From Sipunculus nudus (taxonomy: Eukaryota > Annelida > Sipuncula > Golfingiida > Sipunculidae): a stretch of 64,000 bases of DNA. Below the pieces are notes generated by a model. It saw only the letters and a program-made list of their open reading frames with translations, made no database searches and was not told where the DNA came from. Below are positions 51,210-61,725 of this stretch, piece after piece (position 1 is the first letter of the stretch; the number at the start of each line of letters is the position of its first letter). The stretch spans positions 1,349,900-1,413,899 of the forward strand of contig CM049322.1 in assembly GCA_026874595.1 (NCBI GenBank). Reading direction: 5' to 3'. Position numbers and translations under genes: made by a program.

Positions 51210-54200
51210 ATGGTTGCAAATCGCCTTTATGGAGACATAGTTTCTTTGCTTACATTTTGCTTACGCTTTGCTTATGCTTTGCTTACGAAGAAAACACCAC
51301 AGATTTTAAGCATTTTTCTACAAACACTCACAAATACTACCCATAGGGACACTGACTGGTTCACTGGCTACACGAAAATACCTGTTAGTGGTCAGTACTC
51401 TAAATATAAGGGGTCAAATCGTACAATCAAAATCAGAAATAGCTATTACTTCTCAATTCTAAAAGTGATATAATCTAATTTAGGGACCCATTTTTCTCTT
51501 TTAACCTCAATAATCAAAAGTTTTTATACCATATTCGACATAAATAGACTGCTGGGAAGTCTAACATTATATTATTTCTTCGGAAAATGGTCGGAAAACG
51601 CATTTATGGAGACATAGTTCCTTTGCTTACACTTTGCTTACGATTTGCTTATGCTTTGCTTACGGTGAAAACGCCAAAGAACTCAAGCATTTTTCTGCAA
51701 ATACAGACAAGTATGAACCATAGGGACACAGCCTGGTTCCCTGGCTACACAATAGTGCCTGTTAGTCATCATGAATCTAAAAATAAAGGGTCAAACCGTT
51801 CTATCTAAATCAGAAATAGATAATACTATTAATTTCAAAAAGTGATAATATCGAGTTTAGGGACCCATTTTTCTTTTTTACCTGAATTGATTAACAGTTA
51901 TGTTCCTTCGACATAGATAGACTCTTGGAGAGCCTAATATTATATTATACCTTCAGAATATGGTTGCAAATCGCCTTTATGGAGACATAGTTCCTTTGCT
52001 TACATTTTGCTTACGCTTAGCTTTTGCTTTGCTTACGAAGAAAACACCACAGATTTTAAGCATTTTTCTACAAACACTCACAAATACTACCCATAGGGAC
52101 ACTGACTGGTTCACTGGCTACACGAAAATACCTGTTAGTGGTCAGTACTCTAAATATTAGGGGTCAAATCGTACAATCAAAATCAGAAATAGCTATTACT
52201 TCTCAATTCTAAAAGTGATATAATCTAATTTAGGGACCCATTTTTCTCTTTTAACCTCAATAATCAAAAGTTTTTATACCATATTCGACATAAATAGACA
52301 GCTGGGAAGTCTAACATTATATTATTTCTTCGGAAAATGGTCGGAAAACGCATTTATGGAGACATAGTTCCTTTGCTTACACTTTGCTTACGATTTGCTT
52401 ATGCTTTGCTTACGGTGAAAACACCAAAGAACTCAAGCATTTTTCTGCAAATACAGACAAGTATGAACCATAGGGACACAGCCTGGTTCCCTGGCTACAC
52501 AATAGTGCCTGTTAGTCATCATGAATCTAAAAATAAAGGGTCAAACCGTTCTATCTAAATCAGAAATAGATAATACTATTAATTTCAAAAAGTGATAATA
52601 TCGAGTTTAGGGACCCATTTTTCTTTTTTACCTGAATTGATTAACAGTTATGTTCCTTCGATATAGATAGACTCTTGGACAGCTTAATATTATATTATAC
52701 CTTCAGAATATGGTTGCAAATCGCCTTTATGGAGACATAGTTCCTTTGCTTACATTTTGCTTACGCTTTACTTATGCTTTGCTTACGAAGAAAACACCAC
52801 AGATTTTAAGCATTTTTCTACAGATACTCACAAATACTACCCATAGGGACACAGACTGGTTCACTGGCTACATGATAATACCTGTTAGTGGTCAGTACTC
52901 TAAATATTAGGCGTCAAATCCTACAATGAAAACCAGAAATAGCTATAACTTCTCAATTCTAAAAGTGATATAATCTAATTTAGGGACCCATTTTTCCCTT
53001 TTAACCTCAATAATCAAACGTTTTTTTTTACCATATTCAACATAAATAGACTGCTGGGAAGTCTAACATTATATTATTTCTCCGGAAAATGGTCGAAAAA
53101 CGCATTTATATAGACATAGTTCCTTTGCTTACACTTTGCTTACACTTTGCTTATGCTTTTATTACGGTGAAAACACCAAAGAACTCAAGCAATATTTTGG
53201 AAATACAGACAAGTATGAACCATAGGGAAACAGCCTGGTTCCCTGGCTACACAATAGTGCCTGTTAGTCATCACGAATCTAAAAATTAAGGGTCAAACCG
53301 TTCTATCTAAATCAGAAATAGATAATACTATTAATTTCAAAAAGTGATAATATCGGGATTAGGGACCCATTTTTCTTTTTTACCTGAATTGATCAACAGT
53401 TATGTTCCAAATTCGACATAGATAGACTCTTGGAGAGCCAAATAATATATTATATCTTCAGAATATGGTTGCAAATCGCCTTTATGGAGACATAGTTCCT
53501 TTGCTTACATTTTGCTTACGCTTTGCTTATGCTTTGCTTACGAAGAAAACACCACCGATTTTAAGCATTATTCTACAAATACTCACAAATACTACCCATA
53601 GGGACACAGATTGGTTCACTGGCTACATAATAATACCTGTTAGTGGTCAGTACTCTAAATATTAGGGGTCAAATCGTACAATCAAAATCAGAAATAGCTA
53701 TTACTTCTCAATTCTAAAAGTGATATAATCTAGTTTAGGGACCCATTTTTCTCTTTTAACCTCAATAATCAAAAGTTTTTTTACCATATTCGACATAAAT
53801 AGACTGCTGGGAAGTCTAACATTATATAATTTCTTCGGAAAATGGTCGGAAAACGCATTTATGGAGACATAGTTCCTTTGTTTACACCTTGCTTACGCTT
53901 TGCTTATGCTTTGCTTATGGTGAAAACACCAAAGAACTCAAGCATTTTTCTGCAAATACAGACAAGTATGAACCACAGGGACACAGCCTGGTTCCCTGGC
54001 TACACAATAGTGCCTGTTAGTCATCATGAATCTAAAAATAAAGGGTCAAACCGTTCTATCTAAATCAGAAATAGATAATATTATTAATTTCAAAAAGTGA
54101 TAATATCGAGTTTAGGGACCCATTTTTCTTTTTTACCTGAATTGATCAACAGTTATGTTCCTTCGACATAGATAGACTCTTGGAGAGCCTAATATTATAT

Positions 54201-54330
54201 TATACCTTCAGAATATGGTTGCAAATCTCCTTTATGGAGACATAGTTCCTTTGCTTACATTTTGCTTACGCTTTGCTTATGCTTTGCTTACGAAGAAAAC
54301 ACCACAGATTTTAAGCATTTTTCTACAAAT
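51210..54330 (+). repeat. Nested 17-mer duplication, copy 2 (partial, ends in a chimeric monomer)
   Basis: It matches copy 1 from 51210 to the early part of the A monomer at 54215, which shares atggttgcaaatctcc with 47823. Homology at the 6,392-bp offset ends within that monomer, where sequence of the long-unit marker type takes over. Confidence 0.88.
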
Positions 54331-54590
54331 ACTCACAAATACTACCCAAAGGGACACTGACTGGTTCACTGGCTACACGATTATACCTGTTGGTGGTCAG
54401 TACTCTAAATATTAGGGGTCAATTCGTACAATCAAAATCAGAAATAGCTATTACTTCTCAATTCTAAAAGGGATATAATCTAGTTTAGGGACCCATTTTT
54501 CTCTTTTAACCTCAATAATCAAAAGTTTTTTTACCATATTCGACATAAATAGACTGCTGGGAAGTCTAACATTATATAATTCTTCGGAAA
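54215..54590 (+). repeat. Chimeric A monomer joining the 17-mer series to U4
   Basis: The left part, with aaatctcc and cacagattttaagcatttttc, matches 47823. The right part, with cccaaagggacactg, cacgattatacc and gttggtggtcag, matches 42189 and 61726. The switch lies in the shared stretch ctacaaatactcacaaat, about 54320-54352. This is a clear recombination junction between two higher-order series. Confidence 0.9.
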
Positions 54591-56845
54591 ATGGTCCGAA
54601 AACGCATTTATGGAGACATAGTTCCTTTGCTTACACTTTGCTTACGCTTTGCTTATGCTTTTCTTACGGTGAAAACACCAAAGAACTCAAGCAATTTTTT
54701 TGAAATACAGACAAGTATGAACCATAGGGACACAGCCTGGTTCCCTGGCTACACAATAGTGCCTGTTAGTCATCATGAATCTAAAAATTAAGGGTCAAAC
54801 CGTTCTAACTAAATCAGAAATAGATCATACTATTAATTTCAAAAAGTGATAATATCGAGTTTAGGGAGCCATTTTTCTTTTTTACCTGAATTGATCAACA
54901 GTTATGTTCCTTCGACATAGAAAGGCTCTTGGAGAGCCTAATATTATATTATATCTGCAGCATATGGTTGCAAATCGCCTTTATGGAGACATAGTTCCGT
55001 TGCTTACATTTTGCTTACGCTTTGCTTATGCTTTGCTTACGAAGAAAACACCACAGAATTTAAACATTTCTCTACAAATACTCACAAATACTACCCATAG
55101 GGACACTGACTGGTTCACTGGCTACATGATAATACCTGTTAGTGGTCAGTACTCTAAATATTAGGGGTCAAATCGTACAATGAAAATCAGAATTAGCTAT
55201 TACTTCTTAATTCTAAAAGTGATATAATCTAATTTAGGGACCCATTTTTCTCTTTAAACCTCAATAATCAAACGTTTTTTTTTTACCATATTCAACATAA
55301 ATAGACTGCTGGGAAGTCTAACATTATATTATTTCTCCGGAAAATGGTCGGAAAACGCATTTATGGAGACATAGTTCCTTTGCTTACACCTTGCTTACGC
55401 TTTGCTTATGCTTTGCTTACGGTGAAAACACCAAAGAACTCAAGCATTTTTCTGCAAAAACAGACAAGTATGAACCATAGGGACACAGCCTGGTTCCCTG
55501 GCTACACAATAGTGCCTGTTAGTCATCATGAATCTAAAAATTAAGGGTCAAACCGTTCCATCTAAATAAGAAATAGATAATACTATTAATATCAAAAAGT
55601 GATAATATCGAGTTTAGGGAGCCATTTTTCTTTTTTACCTGAATTGATCAACAGTTATGTTCCAAATTCGACAAAAATAGACTCTTGAGAGCCTAATATT
55701 ATATTATATCTTCAGAATATGGTTGCAAATCGCCTTTATGGAGACATAGTTTCCTTGCTTACATTTTGCTTACGCTTTGCTTATGCTTTGCTTACGAAGA
55801 AAACACCACAGATTTTAAGCATTTTTCTACAAACACTCACAAATACTACCCATAGGGACACTGACTGGTTCACTGGCTACACGAAAATACCTGTTAGAGG
55901 TCAGTACTCTAAATATTAGGGGTCAAATCGTACAATCAAAATCAGAAATAGCTATTACTTCTCAATTCTAAAAGTGATATAATCTAATTTAGGGACCCAT
56001 TTTTCTCTTTTAACCTCAACAATCAAAAGTTTTTATACCATATTCGACATAAATAGACTGCTGGGAAGTCTAACATTATATTATTTCTTCGGAAAATGGT
56101 CGGAAAACGCATTTATGGAGACATAGTTCCTTTGCTTACACTTTGCTTACGCTTTGCTTATGCTTTTATTACGGTGAAAACACCAAAGAACTCAAGCAAT
56201 TTTTTGGAAATACAGACAAGTATGAACCATAGGGACACAGTCTGGTTCCCTGGCTACACAATAGTGCCTGTTAGTCATCACGAATCTAAAAATTAAGGGT
56301 CAAACCGTTCTATCTAAATCAGAAATAGATAATACTATTAATTTCAAAAAGTGATAATATTGAGTTTAGGGAGCCATTTTTCTTTTTTACCTCAATTGAT
56401 CAACAGTTATGTTCCTTCGACATAGATAGACTCTTGGAGAGCCTAATATTATATTATATCTTCAGAATATGGTTGCAAATCGCCTTTATGGAGACATAGT
56501 TCCTTTGCTTACATTTTGCTTACGCTTTGCTTATGCTTTGCTTACGAAGAAAACACCACAGATTTTAAGCATTTTTCTACAAACACTCACAAATACTACC
56601 CATAGGGACACTGACTGGTTCACTGGCTACACGAAAATACCTGTTAGTGGTCAGTACTCTAAATATTAGGGGTCAAATCGTACAATCAAAATCAGAAATA
56701 GCTATTACTTCTCAATTCTAAAAGTGATATAATCTAATTTAGGGACCCATTTTTCTCTTTTAACCTCAACAATCAAAAGTTTTTATACCATATTCGACAT
56801 AAATAGACTGCTGGGAAGTCTAACATTATATTATTTCTGCGGAAA

Positions 56846-57217
56846 ATGGTCGGAAACGCATTTATGGAGACATAGTTCCTTTGCATACACTTTGCTTACG
56901 CTTTGCTTATGCTTTTATTACGGTGAAAACACCAAAGAACTCAAGCAATTTTTTGGAAATACAGACAAGTATGAACCATAGGGACACAGCCTGGTTCCCT
57001 GGCTACACAATAGTGCCTGTTAGTCATCACGAATCTAAAAATTAAGGGTCAAACCGTTCTATCTAAATCAGAAATAGATAATACTATTAATTTCAAAAAG
57101 TGATAATATTGAGTTTAGGGAGCCATTTTTCTTTTTTACCTCAAGTGATCAACAGTTATGTTCCTTCGACATAGATAGACTCTTGGAGAGCCTAATATTA
57201 TATTATATCTTCAGAAT
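56846..57217 (+). repeat. B monomer with 1-bp deletion after the anchor, copy 3
   Basis: The anchor is atggtcggaaacgc with ttctgcgg in front, identical in these tags to the copy at 37309, exactly 19,537 bp upstream. Confidence 0.92.
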
Positions 57218-58719
57218 ATGGTTGCAAATCGCCTTTATGGAGACATAGTTCCTTTGCTTACATTTTGCTTACGCTTAGCTTTTGCTTTGCTTACGAAGAA
57301 AACACCACAGATTTTAAGCATTTTTCTACAAACACTCACAAATACTACCCATAGGGACACTGACTGGTTCACTGGCTACACGAAAATACCTGTTAGTGGT
57401 CAGTACTCTAAATATTAGGGGTCAAATCGTACAATCAAAATCAGAAATAGCTATTACTTCTCAATTCTAAAAGTGATATAATCTAATTTAGGGACCCATT
57501 TTTCTCTTTTAACCTCAATAATCAAAAGTTTTTATACCATATTCGACATAAATAGACAGCTGGGAAGTCTAACATTATATTATTTCTTCGGAAAATGGTC
57601 GGAAAACGCATTTATGGAGACATAGTTCCTTTGCTTACACTTTGCTTACGATTTGCTTATGCTTTGCTTACGGTGAAAACACCAAAGAACTCAAGCATTT
57701 TTCTGCAAATACAGACAAGTATGAACCATAGGGACACAGCCTGGTTCCCTGGCTACACAATAGTGCCTGTTAGTCATCATGAATCTAAAAATAAAGGGTC
57801 AAACCGTTCTATCTAAATCAGAAATAGATAATACTATTAATTTCAAAAAGTGATAATATCGAGTTTAGGGACCCATTTTTCTTTTTTACCTGAATTGATT
57901 AACAGTTATGTTCCTTCGACATAGATAGACTCTTGGACAGCCTAATATTATATTATACCTTCAGAATATGGTTGCAAATCGCCTTTATGGAGACATAGTT
58001 CCTTTGCTTACATTTTGCTTACGCTTTACTTATGCTTTGCTTACGAAGAAAACACCACAGATTTTAAGCATTTTTCTACAGATACTCACAAATACTACCC
58101 ATAGGGACACAGACTGGTTCACTGGCTACATGATAATACCTGTTAGTGGTCAGTACTCTAAATATTAGGCGTCAAATCCTACAATGAAAACCAGAAATAG
58201 CTATAACTTCTCAATTCTAAAAGTGATATAATCTAATTTAGGGACCCATTTTTCCCTTTTAACCTCAATAATCAAACGTTTTTTTTTACCATATTCAACA
58301 TAAATAGACTGCTGGGAAGTCTAACATTATATTATTTCTCCGGAAAATGGTCGAAAAACGCATTTATATAGACATAGTTCCTTTGCTTACACTTTGCTTA
58401 CACTTTGCTTATGCTTTTATTACGGTGAAAACACCAAAGAACTCAAGCAATATTTTGGAAATACAGACAAGTATGAACCATAGGGAAACAGCCTGGTTCC
58501 CTGGCTACACAATAGTGCCTGTTAGTCATCACGAATCTAAAAATTAAGGGTCAAACCGTTCTATCTAAATCAGAAATAGATAATACTATTAATTTCAAAA
58601 AGTGATAATATCGGGATTAGGGACCCATTTTTCTTTTTTACCTGAATTGATTAACAGTTATGTTCCTTCGACATAGATAGACTCTTGGACAGCCTAATAT
58701 TATATTATACCTTCAGAAT

Positions 58720-59093
58720 ATGGTTGCAAATCGCCTTTATGGAGACATAGTTTCTTTGCTTACATTTTGCTTACGCTTTGCTTATGCTTTGCTTACGAAG
58801 AAAACACCACCGATTTTAAGCATTATTCTTCAAATACAAATACTACCCATAGGGACACAGACTGGTTCACTGGCTACATAATAATACCTGTTAGTGGTCA
58901 TTACTCTAAATATTAGGGGTCAAATCGTACAATCAAAATCAGAAATAGCTATTACTTCTCCATTTCTAAAAGTGATATAATCTAATTTAGGGACCCATTT
59001 TTCTCTTTTAACCTCAATAATCAAAAGTTTTTTTACCATATTCGACATAAATAGACTGCTGGGAAGTCTAACATTATATTATTTCTTCGGAAA
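58720..59093 (+). repeat. A monomer with 4-bp deletion, copy 2
   Basis: It has the same cttcaaatacaaatactacc allele as at 39183, with the junction near 58833-58837. It lies 19,537 bp after the first copy. Confidence 0.92.
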
Positions 59094-61725
59094 ATGGTCG
59101 GAAAACGCATTTATGGAGACATAGTTCCTTTGCTTACACTTTGCTTACGCTTTGCTTCTGCTTTGCTTACGGTGAAAACACCAAAGAACTCAAGCATTTT
59201 TCTGCAAATACAGACAAGTATGAACCATAGGGACACAGCCTGGTTCCCTGGCTACACAATAGTGCCTGTTGGTCATCATGAATCTAAAAATTAAGGGTCA
59301 AACCGTTCCATCTAAATCAGAAATAGATAATACTATTAATATCAAAAAGTGATAATATCGAGTTTAGGGACCCATTTTTCTTTTTTACCTGAATTGATCA
59401 ACAGTTATGATCCAAATTCGACATAAATAGACTCTTGAGAGCCTAATATTATATTATATCTTCAGAATATGGTTGCAAATCGCCTTTATGGAGACATAGT
59501 TTCTTTGCTTACATTTTGCTTACGCTTTGCTTATGCTTTGCTTACGAAGAAAACACCACAGATTTTAAGCATTTTTCTACAAACACTCACAAATACTACT
59601 CATAGGGACACTGACTGGTTCACTGGCTACACGAAAATACCTGTTAGTGGTCAGTACTCTAAATATTAGGGGTCAAATCGTACAATCAAAATCAGAAATA
59701 GCTATTACTTCTCAATTCTAAAAGTGATATAATCTAATTAAGGGACCCGTTTTTCTCTTTTAACCTCAACAATCAAAAGTTTTTATACCATATTCGACAT
59801 AAATAGACTGCTGGGAAGTCTAACATTATATTATTTCTTCGGAAAATGGTCGGAAAACGCATTTATGGAGACATAGTTCCTTTGCTTACACTTTGCTTAC
59901 GCTTTGCTTATGCTTTTATTACGGTGAAAACACCAAAGAACTCAAGCAATTTTTTGGAAATACAGACAAGTATGAACCATAGGGACACAGTCTGGTTCCC
60001 TGGCGACACAATAGTGCCTGTTAGTCATCACGAATCTAAAAATTAAGGGTCAAACCGTTCTATCTAAATCAGAAATAGATAATACTATTAATTTCAAAAA
60101 GTGATAATATTGAGTTTAGGGAGCCATTTTTCTTTTTTACCTCAATTGATCAACAGTTATGTTCCTTCGACATAGATAGACTCTTGGAGAGCCTAATATT
60201 ATATTATATCTTCAGAATATGGTTGCAAATCGCCTTTATGGAGACATAGTTTCTTTGCTTACATTTTGCTTACGCTTTGCTTATGCTTTGCTTACGAAGA
60301 AAACACCACCGATTTTGAGCATTATTCTACAAATACTCACAAATACTACCCATAGGGACACAGACTGGTTCACTGGCTACATAATAATACCTGTTAGTGG
60401 TCAGTACTCTAAATATTAGGGGTCAAATCGTACAATCAAAATCAGAAATAGCTATTACTTCTCCATTTCTAAAAGTGATATAATCTAATTTAGGGACCCA
60501 TTTTTCTCTTTTAACCTCAATAATCAAAAGTTTTTTTACCATATTCGACATAAATAGACTGCTGGGAAGTCTAACATTATATTATTTCTTCGGAAAATGG
60601 TCGGAAAACGCATTTATGGAGACATAGTTCCTTTGCTTACACTTTGCTTACGCTTTGCTTATGCTTTGCTTACGGTGAAAACACCAAAGAACTCAAGCAT
60701 TTTTCTGCAAATACAGACAAGTATGAACCATAGGGACACAGCCTGGTTCCCTGGCTACACAATAGTGCCTGTTAGTCATCATGAATCTAAAAATTAAGGG
60801 TCAAACCGTTCCATCTAAATCAGAAATAGATAATACTATTAATTTCAAAAAGTGATAATATCGGGATTAGGGACCCATTTTTCTTTTTTACCTGAATTGA
60901 TCAACAGTTATGTTCCAAATTCGACATAGATAGACTCTTGGAGAGCCTAATAATATATTATATCTTCAGAATATGGTTGCAAATCGCCTTTATGGAGACA
61001 TAGTTCCTTTGCTTACATTTTGCTTACGCTTTGCTTATGCTTTGCTTACGAAGAAAACACCACCGATTTTAAGCATTATTCTACAAATACTCACAAATAC
61101 TACCCATAGGGACACAGATTGGTTTACTGGCTACATAATAATACCTGTTAGTGGACAGTACTCTAAATATTAGGGGTCAAATCGTACAATCAAAATCAGA
61201 AATAGCTATTACTTCTCAATTCTAAAAGTGATATAATCTAATTTAGGGACCCATTTTTCTCTTTTAACCTCCATAATCAAAAGTTTTTTTACCATATTCG
61301 ACATAAATAGACTGCTGGGAAGTCTAACATTATATTATTTCTTCGGAAAATGGTCGGAAAACGCATTTATGGAGACATAGTTCCTTTGCTTACACTTTGC
61401 TTACGCTTTGCTTATGCTTTTCTTACGGTGAAAACACCAAAGAACTCAAGCATTTTTCTGCAAATACAGACAAGTATGAACCATAGGGACACAGCCTGGT
61501 TCCCTGGCTACACAATAGTGCCTGTTAGTCATCATGAATCTAAAAATTAAGGGTCAAACCGTTCCATCTAAATCAGAAATAGATAATACTATAAATTTCA
61601 AGAAAGTGATAATATCGGGATTAGATACCCATTTTTCTTTTTTACCTGAATTGATCAACAGTTATGTTCCAAATTCGACATAAATAGACTCTTGAGAGCC
61701 TAATATTATATTTTATCTTCAGAAT

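Larger units (their letters stand above)
42189..54214 (+). repeat. Long higher-order unit U3 (12,026 bp, 32 monomers)
   Basis: Anchors: 42189, 42565, 42938, 43317, 43692, 44069, 44442, 44818, 45195, 45568, 45945, 46318, 46697, 47073, 47450, 47823, 48201, 48578, 48956, 49329, 49707, 50083, 50460, 50837, 51210, 51587, 51960, 52337, 52710, 53089, 53465, 53842. It opens like the 20-mer form for six monomers, then runs through an A/B fusion into a series containing region I-like monomers (gtttacaccttgc B at 47450 and 53842). That series is itself duplicated as a 17-mer. Confidence 0.85.
54215..61725 (+). repeat. Long higher-order unit U4, simplest form (7,511 bp, 20 monomers)
   Basis: Anchors: 54215, 54591, 54964, 55344, 55719, 56096, 56469, 56846, 57218, 57595, 57968, 58347, 58720, 59094, 59469, 59846, 60219, 60597, 60973, 61350. 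The next unit starts 7,511 bp later with the same order. Ten A-B dimers make up the unit. Tags are atggtccgaaaacgc (54591), the perfect dyad (54923), a T10 run (about 55275), gttagaggtcag (55719), the 1-bp deletion (56846), atggtcgaaaaacgc (58347), the 4-bp deletion (58720) and ccctggcgac (59846). Confidence 0.9.
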
